A program made the translations under genes and the position numbers. A stretch of 64,000 nucleotides of DNA from Xiphophorus maculatus (Eukaryota > Chordata > Actinopteri > Cyprinodontiformes > Poeciliidae): positions 495,001-559,000 of the forward strand of contig NC_036446.1 of the NCBI RefSeq assembly GCF_002775205.1. Reading direction: 5' to 3'. The notes under the pieces were generated by a model that searched no databases, was not told the DNA's origin, and was given only the letters and a program-made list of their open reading frames with translations. Positions within the stretch are counted from its first letter, which is position 1. The number at the start of each line of letters is the position of its first letter. This document shows positions 1-12,320 of the stretch, piece by piece.

Positions 1-113
1 GTAGCTCAGTTCTCCAGAACCTTAATGACCTCATTATTCTGTTCAGGTGCAGCAGAGGCTCATCTAAAAGTTACAGGACTGTGGCCCTCCAGGACTGGAG
101 ATTGAGACCCCTG
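1..113. mobile_element. hAT-type MITE, 3' part only
   Basis: The sequence runs into a terminal motif GAGACCCCTG at 104-113. It resembles the complete element at 14184-14357, which starts CAGGGGTCTC and ends GAGACCCCTG. The 5' part lies outside the window. The internal text about adding to and losing a pyrimidine-rich CTCCAGGACTGGAG stretch is typical of short non-autonomous hAT copies in fish. It has no coding capacity. Confidence 0.55.
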
Positions 114-1250
114 TTGTAGATGTTTTATGCAAAAAGCAAACAAAGTTAGATCAACAACATGGTCACATGATGCAGAGCCATCAACAAACTGCATCAAGTT
201 TGGTTTAGTCAGAAGATTTCGGTTAGTGAAGATCAGAGCATAGAAACCTGCATAAAGGTTGAAATCTATTTAAATCTAGTTTGAAAGTTGAATTTAGGTT
301 GATTTTAGTTTTCAACCTTGTCTAAAAACAATGTAAAGTCTCATTAAGCAAAAATGATCTATTCATACTAATTATTTTAGTCTAGTAAACAACGTTTATC
401 AAACACAAAACATACAAACAAATATTCGCTCCATATGAAACAAACACAAACAAACGTTGCCATCAGAATTTGGAGTCAGTCAAAATTTCATCTACATTTA
501 CAGTCAGTCCTCATTTTGTATATTTTCTTAAATTGTAATTATCAAATTTACTGAAGCTTCAAAATTTCCTCAATTGTCTTTTAAACATATTTTAATGTTT
601 GAATTCAACTCTAATGTTCAGGATCCTGTTTTAAGTTTTAAACTATGTCTACACATACAAAAGAGATCTCAGTATAATTTAGGATTACAGCAAACAATTG
701 ATCATATTTCTGCTGAAGCGCTTCATTAACTAAAAAAAAAGAAAATGATTTTATTATAACTGATATTTCCAGGACAACAAAACGTCTTTTAACCTCTAAG
801 TTCAACTTTATCACAGCTAAATTTTATAGGAACTTTCTTCTGTTCAATTGAAATGCAACCAAATATTATATGGTATACCAAAATATAAAATGCACTGCAG
901 TATTAATGATCTTTAATTCTTAACAATAAAATATATATATATTTTTATTTATTTTATATTATTTATGTAACTCAGCAAAGATTTTCAAAAAAGGAGAGGA
1001 AAAACAATTCTTTAAAAATGAGTCTGTATTTACAACGGTTCAGCTTTTTAAAATATTTATTTATTTTAAACTTTTATTTCAAAACCATATTTTTGCTTAG
1101 AATGTTCTCTACCGTTTTACTTGTCATATTTCAATGGCATAATTTTGTTAGTTCAAATTACAGGCCTTAATATGTTTAAACATTTTGTTTTGTTTGTTTT
1201 TTGTGTATTTGAATAAACAAAATGATTTTATTTCTTAAAAGGCTCAGTCA
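114..1250. other. AT-rich non-coding stretch (intron or intergenic)
   Basis: No open frame of note and no recognisable exon is seen on either strand. The stretch is strongly AT-rich with poly-T and AT runs (for example near 929-965). If the exon at 1687 belongs to a + strand gene, this is probably its last intron. Confidence 0.5.
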
Positions 1251-1252
1251 GG

Positions 1253-1440
1253 CCTGCCGTGGTGGCGTAGCGGTTAGCGCGATCCGTATTTGGAGGCCTT
1301 GAGTCCTGGACGCGGCCGTCGCAGGTTCGACTCCCGGACCCGGTGACATTTGCCGCATGTCTTCCCAGTTTCCTGTCAGCCTGCTGTCATATAAGGGGCA
1401 CTAGAGCCACAAAATACCCTGGAGGGGTAAAAAAGAAAAG
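1253..1440 (+). mobile_element. tRNA-derived SINE, copy 1
   Basis: The head has an RNA polymerase III A box (TGGCGTAGCGG, 1263-1273) and a B box (GGTTCGACTCC, 1324-1334). A tRNA-unrelated body follows, with GCCGCATGTCTTCCC, CTGTCATATAAGG and an A-rich end. The same body occurs at 31831-32041 (+) and 53209-53398 (-), with a head fragment near 4050-4108 (-). I call it a SINE and not a tRNA gene because the head does not fold as a clean cloverleaf and is fused to the shared body. I could not find a clear target-site duplication for this copy. Confidence 0.8.
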
Positions 1441-1686
1441 GATCAATCAATAAATTTTATTGAGAAGGGACCCTTTCCTACTACAAGCAGCTCAAAGAGC
1501 TTTACAACCAATGAGCCGTCAGGTTTCTCTGACAAACCGTTCCATAATACTGGATGGATATTAAATGACTAAAACTATATGATCATGCAGAAGGTTAAAA
1601 TAAGATTCATAAATACATATATATAGAAAAAACAACAAAACAAGCCTAATCGATTTCTACTGGTTCCTTCTCTTTCCCTCTGTCAG
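1441..1686. other. non-coding, LINE/SINE-tail-like remnant
   Basis: The part near 1447-1515 (AATTTTATTGAGAAGGG, then GCTCAAAGAGCTTTACAA) resembles common fish retroelement tails. The end (1655-1686) is a pyrimidine-rich tract that serves as the acceptor region for the exon at 1687. Confidence 0.35.
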
Positions 1687-1836
1687 AGCCTCACTGCAGT
1701 GCATCTGACCTCTGACCTCAGCTCCTCAAACCTGTCCTCCATGGACCAGATGATGTCCCTCCTACAAAACCAGCTGATGAAAGACAACGAGAAGATGAGG
1801 AAGGTGAGGAAGACCTTCATCACCTCCAGCCACTGA
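1687..1836 (+). CDS. probable terminal coding exon of an unidentified gene
   Basis: A strong acceptor (pyrimidine tract ending CTCTGTCAG) opens a frame of 49 codons plus TGA (1834-1836). The translated segment is Ser/Leu-rich, then strongly amphipathic and charged (SMDQMMSLLQNQLMKDNEK, residues 18-36), as in a short coiled coil. I do not recognise the family. Earlier exons would lie left of the window. An alternative is an internal exon: AAG at 1801-1803 is followed by a good donor (GTGAGG), so the exon could end at 1803. I found no downstream exon to support that. In mammals genes such as LRRC36 and PLEKHG4 lie in the general neighbourhood of FHOD1/SLC9A5, but this segment is too short to assign. 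Confidence 0.45.
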   Translation, partial: SLTAVHLTSDLSSSNLSSMDQMMSLLQNQLMKDNEKMRKVRKTFITSSH

Positions 1837-1848
1837 AGGAACATTTAC

Positions 1849-2380
1849 ATTCAGGGAACGACCGTCCATTTAGGGAACAACCGTCCATTCAGGGAACGGC
1901 CGTCCGTTCAGGGAACAACCGTCCATTCAGGGAACGACCGTCCATTCAGGGAACGGCCGTCCGTTCAGGGAACAACCGTCCGTTCAGGGAACGACCGTCC
2001 ATTCAGGGAACGACTGTCCATTCAGGGAACGACTGTCCATTCAGGGAACGACTGTCCATTCAGGGAACAACGGTCCATTCAGGGAACAACGGTCCATTCA
2101 GGGAACGACTGTCCATTCAGGGAACAACGGTCCATTCAGGGAACAACGGTCCATTCAGGGAACGACCGTCCATTCAGGGAACGACCGTCCATTCAGGGAA
2201 CAACGGTCCATTCAGGGAACGACTGTCCATTCAGGGAACGACTGTCCATTTAGGTAACGACCGTCCATTCAGGGAACAACGGTCCATTCAGGGAACGACT
2301 GTCCATTCAGGGAACGACTGTCCATTCAGGGAACAACGGTCCATTCAGGGAACGACCGTCCACTCAGGGAACGACTGTCG
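1849..2380. repeat. minisatellite, 19-bp unit, about 28 copies
   Basis: The unit is TCCATTCAGGGAACGACCG with two main variants (GAACGACTG and GAACAACGG). Copies alternate in an irregular order. The array begins about 12 bp after the TGA of the exon at 1687-1836, so it would be in the 3' UTR of that gene if the exon is terminal. Confidence 0.9.
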
Positions 2381-2390
2381 GTCTCCTGTT

Positions 2391-4049
2391 GGACATTCCC
2401 AGTATGGGAACCAATCCACAAAGGATTTACGATTTATGTTCAGCACTTTTATTCTTTATTCATTTTCCTCTGCTTTTTTTTCTTTTCTTTTTAATATTTC
2501 ATTATCAGATAGTCAAACAGTTCTTCCCGACGAGGAAATTGCGTTGTGGAACCACGTTGACCCGTTGGTCCTGAACTGGGTGGGATTTCCTCTTTAGACT
2601 GCAAAAGTCTTCGCAGAATCCAACAAATCAGCTTTGTGGTCGCTCTGCCTCTTTAAGATGGTCTTTATTTCCCATAAAGGTCTTTAGGTCTAGTTCCCTT
2701 AATTTAGAAAACCAAAACTCAAGAAAACATCTGCCTTATTCACTGTTAAGGACTTTAACTAGGACACTGACCTAGAAATCTGTGGTTCCATTTTTCTCTT
2801 AACCCGGTTTGGGACTCAACCCAAACATCTGGGAGGGACTCTACCCCACCCCTCTTTTATTTGTTTTATTTGATATATTTTGATTTTTCTCTCTGGGACT
2901 TGAACACCATCAATCTCTATTCCAGTGTGAAAGTTTATCGGATCCTTTACTATTTTAGTTCAAAGTGCAGAACTTCAACATTTGCTTGGATGTTTAGTTG
3001 TATTTCAGATATTCAATAGATTTTTACTTAATTGCCGGACAGATCCACACACTCCCTCCTAGCCAGCGGCCATCTTGAAAAAACGTCATAAAAGACCTAG
3101 TTCTGCAATAGGACTGGGGTCAAAGGTCAGCGGCCATCCCATAATAAACAGGCATTATGGGATGGATTATCAGAGTTGACTCATGGCTTAGAATGGGTTA
3201 GTCAAAGTAAATTCACCTTTTACTATTTCAACTATTTAGCTTGTTAACTAAATGTTAGTTTGAAACTGTAACATTTATAAATGAATCAATGAAATGTGAC
3301 TTTAAAACTGACTAAACAACCCAAATCATTGCTGATAACCTTTGGCCTTTAAGGATGAATCAAGTGAAACTGTAAACGAAGTGAAGTCAGGTTTCCAGCT
3401 GTGAGCTTCTGATGGGTCTCCATGGTGACCTCTGACCCTTCCTGCAGGTAGCAGCCTGACTCGTCCTTGTTTCTCAGCATGCGGTGGGAAGTGTACCTCG
3501 TCTGCACCCAGAGCGGATCAGAACCGGATGGAACCGGTCCAGTAGCGTGAAGAAGCCTCCGCCCTGCGCCGCTGTGGGTGTCATGACTTACGGCTCTGGA
3601 GGTAATTGCTTCATTGGCTGCTGCTGCGTCGCATTAAAGCCGAACCATAACTCAGCGCTGCGGCCTGGCAGGGCGCGCCGCGGCTAGGCTAGCAGCAGGT
3701 AACCCGCTCTGACAGCTTTCTGATGAGGTCACATGATTGACGGAGCGCCAGCTGCCGCAGCAGCTCATAAATCTGCTGCTGATCAAGCTGCAAGGAATTA
3801 TGGGAGGCTGGCTGAGCTGCAGAGCGACGAGAGGAATCGGATGGATCCCAGGAGGATCAGGAGGCGACAGGAAGGTCGTAGAGACACAGACTGCTCAGCA
3901 TTCACAGCAAGGCCGGCTACCTGCTGGTGGTACAGGTGAGCTGATGGCTCTGTAGCTCCCCCTGCAGGCAGGCGGAGGAAATGTCTCAGGACAATGAGCT
4001 CCGTTCAGAACGTTTCCCACAATAACCTCCAGTTTAAGGGGGGAAAGGT
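2391..4049. other. intergenic, no gene seen
   Basis: I see no exon with a matching frame and splice signals. The first kilobase is T-rich. A more GC-rich patch at about 3500-3710 has CpGs (GCGCGCCGCGG near 3670) but no recognisable gene or promoter motif set. Confidence 0.5.
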
Positions 4050-4108
4050 GAAAGGTCACCAGGCCGGGAGTCGAACCGTTGACGCCGGCCTTGAGGCCCG
4101 AGGCCTCC
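4050..4108 (-). mobile_element. SINE head fragment
   Basis: Read on the minus strand this contains GGTTCGACTCCCGGCCTGG, the B-box region of the same tRNA-derived SINE found at 1253, 31831 and 53209. Only the head survives and the flanks have no clear duplication. Confidence 0.55.
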
Positions 4109-4461
4109 GCCTACGATTCTCCAGTTCCTCTACTCTGATGCCACCGCCGCCATGTTTTTATCATGTGAACAAACATATTGATTTTAGTTTAATCTCTTGA
4201 TTAATGGAAACGACGCCGTTAAAAATGATGTTTTGTCGACATAAATCGACAAATTTAGCAGAAAATCGACAAAGATTTGGGTCATCAGTAACGGAAACGC
4301 AGCGTCCAGTTAAACGGTGCAACCCGACTGGAGAATCTTTTCCTGAAGGTGGCGCTGCTGGGAAAACAGGCGACGGGGCAAAGTAAAGAAATGAAATCAT
4401 CAGCAACAAAAAACTGTTCAGTCTCTTTATGAGATTTTATTTTCGGTCAGTTTAAATGGTA

Positions 4462-4463
<2 letters not shown>

Positions 4464-4521
<58 letters not shown>
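4464..4521. repeat. (GT)n microsatellite
   Basis: A pure GT run of about 29 dinucleotides. Confidence 0.97.
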
Positions 4522-4524
<3 letters not shown>

Positions 4525-7131
4525 AGAGAGAGAACCAGGTTTTTATATCCTTTGGGAGCCATTTCTGTCTGCAATGTGAGATGGTGAACAGAAATGCTGC
4601 TTTGTGTTGCAGAATGAATGGAAGTTAATGGAAAGGCCCCACAAGACACGAAAACACGACTCTGTGTGTGTGTGTGACCTCTGAACACATCAGTGTGTGT
4701 CTGTGGGGGGGTCTGCCCAGGGACCTTTGAGCAACACTGGAAGCGTGCTGTTCACGTGTCGTCTGCATCGCCGTGGCGACTGGGAGCTCGGCCAACCAGG
4801 TTGGCCGTCTGCCCGCAGCAGCGCTGACCTCAGCAGGAGGAAGAGGAGGACGAAGGCCGTCCAAGTGGAGGAGAAGGGAGAGGCTTCTGGGCTCTGATTG
4901 GCTGCGACAGACGCCATGGTTACCTGGACAGGTGAGGGTTCTGCGGATCAGAACCAGACGGTGTGTTGATCCTCTCACCTCCAAGCTTTCTGGCCGTCAT
5001 CGAGTCCAACAGGAGCGACGGGGCCCCGGCGGCCATGTTGGATCCAGACCCATCAGTTTTCCAGCTGACTGGCCTGCTGGATCCAATCAGCGTCTCGGTT
5101 CTTCCACATCCAGCTAATCAGCGCCAGGCGGCTCCACTGATCCTGCTCTTCCCCTAAACATGAGTTATTTCATGTGAGCGGCTGCAGTTGTTACGGAGAG
5201 GCCATAAATCCAGCCTAGTCAAATCACAGACGCGTGGAAACACGCGCCTCATTCATCAGAACCAGAGAAGCTGCTAAACGGACCGGAACCGGTTCACCAG
5301 CAGAAACGTTTAGCTTTACCCTGAACTTTCTCTGAGTTAAATGCCATTTTAGTCTCTTCTGGGGTCAAATCCTGACTGAGGTCAAAGGTTGCCTTCCATC
5401 CCTCCTAAATAACTGAAGGACTTTGAAATCCATGGAAACTTTTGAGCCTTTTCCAGTTTATATGCGAGCAGTCATGTTGTTAAAGGAGCTGCAGATTGCT
5501 AAAACTCATGAACCGCAGCAGTTAGCATGATGCTATGCTAACGTAGCATCATGCTAACTGCATGATGCCACACTAATGTAGCATCTCAGGTTGAACTCAG
5601 TATTTTCCTGGTATAAAACTGGTCAGGTGTTTACAGCTCTGCTTTAATGTTGCCATGCAAATTTCTGAGTTTGAATTATTGACTCCAAACTATTGATTAT
5701 TGAAAAATGACTTTTAATTCTGCAGTTTGTTTCAACAATATTTTAATGTATTTAACATGTTGTGCAGTATATTTTCCACTATAATTTCTGGTTTTAATAT
5801 AAATATAATAACATGAATTTACCAACAGATGTAAAAATGGATCAACAGAAATGTGAGTAAATTAAACTTTTTAAATTACAGTAAAAACATCTGTTTTAGC
5901 GTCGATGGAAATGTTGGCAAAGTCGAAATGTTTCGGTGACCGAGGCTCTCCGGCGTCCCGCCTCCTGATTGGACGGAGCGGCTGCTCGGTTTGTCTCAGT
6001 GAAGCTGGTGTCACGTGGTTTCCATGGAAACGGCGATGCAGAGGGCCAAACATCAGAAAGAGGTCAGCATCGGGATCATTAGCGCCCCCTTTGGTGAGGC
6101 CGTTGTTAGCATCACTGAACAGATCTGGTTCGTGCGTTCAGCATCCTGAGGCGAGGGGAGCTTCATCAGCGCAGACCGAGCGTCTGAAGGACTGAGACCG
6201 TTTCCTCCCCGCTGCAGTTAACGCTCTCCGTCGCTTACCTGTTGGTTGCCATGGTTACAGGATGCAGGAGCCTGGGCTGTTCACAACACATGCAGGAACA
6301 CGATCGTGTCTGAAACTGTCGGGAGGTATGGTTCCCATGGTTACAGCAGGTTACCGACAGGAGCTGCAGGTGAGATGAACATGAACCTCTGGTTCTGCTG
6401 AAACCCACCAGACTGGATCAGAGATCTAGATGAGTCCAGATCTAGGATCAGATCTAGGCTCCAGCTGATGCAGGGAGCTGCCGGTTGTTTGGACCGGTTC
6501 TGGTCCTGGGGGACGGAACGCTGCGCCTCCCGGAGCCGCTCCGTCAGCAGCGCCTCGTTAATCACTTCATCTCTTCATCGTTAGAGCCCCCCCCCCCCCG
6601 GGGAGCGGCGATGCAGAAACACACGGTTCAGAGTGTGAGGAAGAGGAGGCAGAAGAGGAAGAACAAGGAGGCCGGCTGCTTGAGCAACCCGCCGCCACCC
6701 CTCACCCACTTCCTGTAAGCTCTGATTGGCCCAAGAAGTGGGGGAAAGGTCGGGGGGGTTGGGGGGGAGCGGCCCCCTCTGAGCTGAGGCTCTGAGTGAG
6801 GCGTGCAGCCGGGGTCAAGAGGTCAAATCCCAGCAGGGTTGGGCAATAGGTGGAGTGAGAGCCAACAGGATGAAGACTTCTGCTGGGCCGTCCCAGTTAC
6901 TACTGGAACCAGTGGAGTGATGTTGTCCATCATGGAAGAAGTGAAGTTTTATATTTGGACCTAAAGAGGAACAATCTAGAGCTATAGATCTAGAGTCAGC
7001 TTCAGTTGTTCCAGCTGTAAACCAGAGGCTGACCTCTGACCTCTGACCTGAGCCTTCGGTTCCACAGTGGACCTTCTAGCAGCTCCAGAACATTTCCAGG
7101 ACCAGAGACTAAAGTCTCAGATCACTTAGAC
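4522..7131. other. intergenic, no gene seen
   Basis: No supported exon. The stretch contains a perfect 15-bp hairpin at 5521-5558 (separate entry) and a poly-C run near 6587-6598. Short frames such as the one at 6611-6718, rich in Lys/Arg and Pro, lack splice or promoter support. Confidence 0.45.
5521..5558. repeat. perfect inverted repeat, 15-bp arms, 8-nt loop
   Basis: The left arm GTTAGCATGATGCTA (5521-5535) and the right arm TAGCATCATGCTAAC (5544-5558) are exact reverse complements around TGCTAACG. It is probably made from the GCTAAC/TAGCAT words common in this genome. Confidence 0.9.
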
Positions 7132-7555
7132 TTAGACTGACTTTATTGTCATTTTGCATGCAGGGTGAATACAGAACGACATTTCGTTGCATTCGGCTCA
7201 GGACAATGTTTGAGCTTCCAATGTTATGAGGTTACTCCAGAATAAAATAAAATACAGTATAAAATATGAATATAAAATATAAAGTGCAGGACTGACAGTA
7301 AAATAGAAGTTACTTAGCTCTGTACATGTGCAAGGTATGAAGTGGAGACCAGATTTTGAGTGCAGTCCAGTTAAGAGTTCAGCAGTCTGATGGCAAGTGG
7401 GAAAAAGCTGTTTCAGAACCTGGTGGACCTGCACCGGATGCTGCAGAACCTTTTTCCAGAGGGCAGCAGGGAGAACAGTCCATGGTGGGGGTGTGAGGGG
7501 TCACTGATGATGTTTCGGCCTCGGGACACGCAGCGCTGGGATGAAATGTCCTGAA
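7132..7555 (-). mobile_element. LINE-like 3' remnant (minus orientation)
   Basis: Read on the minus strand it ends in AATAAAGTCAGTCTAAGTC, the type of tail seen on fish LINEs of the Rex1/L2 type. The body (for example GTGGACCTGCACCGGATG on +) resembles a widespread fish repeat. Family assignment is from memory. No long frame remains. Confidence 0.45.
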
Positions 7556-7759
7556 TGGAGATCAGAGAAACTCATCATGTTTTCATTAAAGATCTGCTGG
7601 ATCAACCTTCAGACCTCTCAGGTCCTGGTTCTGGTTCTGGCTCAGTTTTGTCTCCTCTTTTTGTATTTGATGAGACAAAACGTGATGTTTATTGTTTCAT
7701 AATTGGCGACTTTATGATGTTTCTGTGGAACGATGAACTGTCTTGTTGCTGAAATGTTT

Positions 7760-7910
7760 TTCACTAATTCCTTTATTTAACCAGGTAAACCCTGTTCAGA
7801 TCTAGATCTCATTTTCAGGAGGGACCTGAGCAAAAAATTTGCAATACATAGCAACCTGGTTACAATAATAAACAACTGCAGAGCACAACGGCCTAGTCAA
7901 AGTCCTGAGT
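7760..7910. mobile_element. interspersed repeat with a Tc1/mariner scrap
   Basis: CCTTTATTTAACCAGGTAAA (7770s) is a common fish interspersed motif. At 7889-7904 GGCCTAGTCAAAGTCC matches the Tc1-family DNA encoding PSQSP just before the last catalytic region. The same 16-mer recurs at 12970-12985. Both are tiny relics. Confidence 0.4.
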
Positions 7911-8778
7911 TGATGCTGTGGTTCACAGTGACGAGTTGGACACTTAAAGTCTTTCTGAGCCGTTTCTGGTCTTTGGATACATCTGAAAAATAAACACAAA
8001 AGACAAAATATTTTTGAGTTTCTGTTTTTACTTCCCAATAATTCACCGTGTGACAGAATGATGTGCTGCTGGACCGCACCGAACCGACCGCTGCAGAACA
8101 TCAGGGCCGGGTTAGAGGTCACTCAGGGGTCAGGAGGTCTCCGTCTGCCCATCACTTGTCTTGCGTAAGTCCAGGACGCCCGGACGACCGTCCTGCTGTG
8201 AGGACGTCTGTCTTCCCTCTGGAAACCGGCCCAGAGGTTGAGAAACAGCAGCTGGGAGGTTCTGGAGGTTCTGCTGATCTGAGGGATAAAGAGCCGAGTC
8301 AGCAGGACGGGGGCCGGAGGGCTGAAACCTGAGACTGGAGATGGACGGATGAATTTACCTCCAGGCCTTCATCAGCCTGGCGGGCTGCCAGCCTCCAGTT
8401 GCTCCTCCAGGCTGAGATTCATTCAGATTTTATCCAGAAACAGCAACAGGAAAACGTCAGTATGTGAACACAGCCTGGGGTCAGAGGTCATTCACCTGAA
8501 CTCTATCCACTTCCTGGTCATGCTAACAACATGTTAACAACTTCAGCTAATAAAGTCAATAATGGATCAAAATATTTGGACACTTTAATTAGGATGAAAC
8601 AACTGAAGAGAATAAATATTTATTGTAACTGTATTTTTTTTCCTTTCTTAAGAAACTTTAAATTTTCTGTTTAGGTTTTGTTAATAATGTCTTTTAGCCG
8701 TATTTTAAACTTTAAACATCTTTTAACTCAAAGACATGTTGAGCTGGACAACCAATCAACTGATTGACCGCCAGAATG

Positions 8779-8912
8779 ACCGACTGACTGACTGACCAAC
8801 TTACTGACCAACTGACCAACTTACTGACTGACTGACCAAGTGACTGACTGACTGACCGACTTACTGACTGACTGACCAACTTACTGACTGACTGACCGAC
8901 TGACCCACCGAC
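8779..8912. repeat. degenerate (ACTG)n repeat
   Basis: Alternating ACTGACTGACC and AACTTACTG words. The rest of 7911-9330 has no supported gene. Confidence 0.85.
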
Positions 8913-9328
8913 CCACCCCAGGTGAAATGTATGTACACCCCGTCCAGGTTCTGACTCCAGAAAACACCCAGCTGATCCAGACTGGCATTATTTAGAGAAG
9001 ATAGAGAAAATGAAGAAAGTAAGTACACCCTGCTGTCTTCCCACCCTGACAGGTTTGCTGGAGGCTGAACCAGAACCAGTGATCTAACTGGATTAACTGG
9101 GATCTTCTGACTGGTTGGGGAAATCTCACCTGTGAGGTCAAAGGTCAGTGAAGTCCTACATGCCATCCCCTGACTGTTCCTCTCCTCCCAGATGAAGCTG
9201 AACTCTGCGCGGTCTGGGTCTGGTTAGAGCGATTACCATGGCAACGGCCTGCTAGAAGCCTTGTGGGCGTGGTCTGATGTGACAGAATGATCAATGGATC
9301 GATAAGAGAGCGAGATAATCAACCACAG

Positions 9329-9330
<2 letters not shown>

Positions 9331-9425
<95 letters not shown>
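9331..9425. repeat. (TG)47 microsatellite
   Basis: An uninterrupted TG run, the longest pure dinucleotide in the window. Confidence 0.97.
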
Positions 9426-9427
<2 letters not shown>

Positions 9428-11765
9428 CAGTGTCTTTCATCACGTTTCTTACGCAACCCCGCTGCAAGCCGTGGGACCGGAGGAGCCGTGGAGCGCTGCT
9501 GCCCCCTGCTGGAGCCTCCATGAACGGCACCGTGTGATCAGCTCAGTTTGATTATTTATCAGGGACGATGTTAAAAAAACAAGTGGCAGAGATTTTCTAC
9601 AGATTTAGCTTCAGCTGGTTTCCATCTGCAGGTGACTTACTGTAAAATCATCCAACATGCATCCATATAATAATAATAATAATATATTATTATCTCTCAT
9701 TTTTATTCACTTATTGTTTGTGCAGCTGGACTGTTCCTTCTTGCTGTTTCTGGTCACAAACTTTTCCATTTAGCGCCGCGACGCTAACAGTAGCAGCAAA
9801 GCAGCCAGTCAGAAAGATGAGCATGACAAATAACATTTCAATCAATTATTTTACCTTCTATTTTATAACAATGATTGAAAAGCAGAGTAAATTTTATGAT
9901 TAAAAAAATATTACACCCTGTATTTTTATTTTTGCTTCTTCTTCTCATCTCCAGTTGGAGGGAAGATGTTCCAGCTGCTCGAATCCACAGGCAGAAAATC
10001 AAATAAATATTTTTTTTTTAAGTCACAAAATGTTTCAGATTAAAAGGAAACCTTAGAATCATGATGGTTCTCTTCTGCATGCAGATATGAAGGGATGGTG
10101 GAGAGAAAAACAGAATAAATAATCATTTATTAATCCCAACAAATTAAATTGCAATAATTCAGATTATGTCATTAATCTCTGAACTGCTGATTCCCTTCAG
10201 AACATCAACGTGACTCAGAACGTTCTGCAGAAGTTAAAGAAGAAAGTTCCGTTCTGGATGGAGAACCACTTTCATAAAACACCATAAAGCATCTCCAGTA
10301 GCAGTCAGTGTGGCAGCGAATGTGAAGAGGCCTCTGACTGACATGCTGACAGCTTAGCATCCAGGCAGCAGACGAGTCGCTGCTTTTTGGTCAGAGAGAC
10401 GCTGGAGTTCGGAACGATTCTTGGAAAACATGGCTGAACTTCCATCAGCCTCCTGATCAGCTCCTCTCTGACCGGGGTCAAAGTTCACGGTTCATCTGAG
10501 CTTTTGAGATGCTTATCAGCTGCTCCCACCTGTAAAAACACCTCGTTGCTATGGTTACGCAACATAACAACATTGCAAAAGTTAAAAGGTAAAAGCAGAA
10601 AATCTTCCAGCTGCTTAGCGTCCAGCAGAGCTGCTCCAACATGCTGCCACCAGGAGGCGCTGAGAGGAGAAATACTCAAAAAGGTCTCAGAAATGTAGAA
10701 TAACATGAAGAATATTGACAGGGAAGATTCATAACGAAGTGAAAATCACTGATGAAGAGTTAAAATGCAAAACTCCGGAGGATAGAAGGACCGGCAAGAG
10801 GCGAAACCTTAAAATAAAAAATAAATTAAACAAGACGAAACGGGTGAAGAAGCCTTAAAATAAAACATTAGTAGTAACTGTCCTCAGATGCGAGGCAGTG
10901 CTTCAGCCGCCAGAAGGCGCTGTGCAGCAGCTCCCCGGTCTGTTGAAATAATGGAATCAAGTTTAGTTTCTAAACTGATCCCAGAGCAGCTCCACGCGAC
11001 TCCCTGAGCTCATGATGTCATTCTGACGTGAGCAAACACCCTCACCACCAAACCGGAACTTCTAGGATACTCCTTCACATTAAAAGCCTGGCGTTCACTG
11101 TAATAGATGCTGGAAAACATGTAAAGATATAAAGTTACCCCAGAGGTTCTGGAGGTTCTGGAGGTTCTGCAGGACTGAACAGCTGTTTACGGTGAAGTCA
11201 TCAAATCGTCTCTTCTGTTTCTGCTGGACGTTAAAGATGAAAACGTTTCTCCTGCTGGAGTTCAGGTTAGCATCCTGAGTTCAAGTTGGCTCAGATTTAT
11301 TTCAGATTTATATTTCTGCCTCTTCTGGAGTTCAGATAAACCGATCTGAACGGCCAGCAGCAGAACTGGTTCAGAACCAGACCCAGAACTCTCTTTGAAA
11401 TGGAGATGAGAGAATATTTTCAGTTTGCTTGGGCTCTGAAGGCCTCCTGGATTATTGCTTTAAATCCTAAATATTATGTTTAAAAAAGTTTTCTGTATTT
11501 GTGTTAAATGTGATTGAGCAGAAAACTTTATTTTATTTTTCTGTTTTTAATTGTTTAGGACTGAACCTGCCAAAAGTATCAATAAATACGCAAATAAACA
11601 AACGGCTTGATAAACTATTTAATTTGGCAAAAATTGCATTTAACACATAGAAAAAAATGAGAATTTGTCCAACCTAATTATATAATGTGTATTATATCTG
11701 AATATTAACAAATTGTTTTATAGTTTACTACAGTATTAAACTAAGATTATCACCATAATCTAAGT
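9426..11765. other. intergenic, no gene seen
   Basis: AT-rich DNA with an (AAT)n patch near 9668-9692. No exon with consistent splice signals is visible upstream of fhod1 in this interval. Confidence 0.5.
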
Positions 11766-12006
11766 CAGTGGTTCCCAAAGATTTTCTGGGCCCCCCTATG
11801 GATTACAACAAAATCGCCCCAAAAAGAAAAAACAATCAACTGGTCACATATTGTTCAACCACAAACCATCTTTACAGTGAAACACTTTGGTGTAACTGTG
11901 TTGGTTTTTTTTCATTCACCCATACTGCTTCCTGTCCCCCCAACCCCTTCCTGCAATGGCACTGCGCCTCCCATAGGGGGCGCGCCCCACACTTTGGGAA
12001 CCACTG
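11766..12006. mobile_element. non-autonomous hAT element, copy 1 (241 bp)
   Basis: Perfect 15-bp terminal inverted repeats (CAGTGGTTCCCAAAG and CTTTGGGAACCACTG). The flanks are ATCTAAGT and ATCTAAGA, a 7/8 target-site duplication as expected for hAT. A longer relative lies at 43311-43606, so this copy is internally deleted. It sits about 310 bp upstream of the fhod1 promoter motifs. Confidence 0.85.
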
Positions 12007-12320
12007 ATCTAAGATTCCATTTTTCCTCTTTCCTCTTATTTTCTTAGTTTTCTTTTAACTTCATTATTTTAGTCATACATTAATTTATTTTGTAGTCTAT
12101 TATATATGAGCAGTGATGTCATAGTGACGTGTTGCTCAGATTATGAAGAGAAGCCATCTTTGATTTCACCTCTTTATTATTTTGAATCAGAAAATCAAAA
12201 CAAATTTATTCAGCTGGATTTATTTTCTAAAGCGAAAGGCCGGCTCTCTGATCGGATGAGCTTTATTCTGAAAGGCCAAACCGGATGTAGTCTCTGGTTG
12301 TGTGTGGTAAAATGCCAGTT

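Noticed and set aside
1261..1340. A tRNA gene
   Set aside because: A and B boxes are present but the body matches two other SINE copies, so it is a tRNA-derived SINE head.
3500..3710. CpG-rich patch as a promoter
   Set aside because: No TATA, CRE or exon follows and no gene is seen on either strand.
4200..4390. Short frame 4204-4386 as a small gene
   Set aside because: No family match, no splice or promoter signals, and AT-rich repetitive GTCGAC words.
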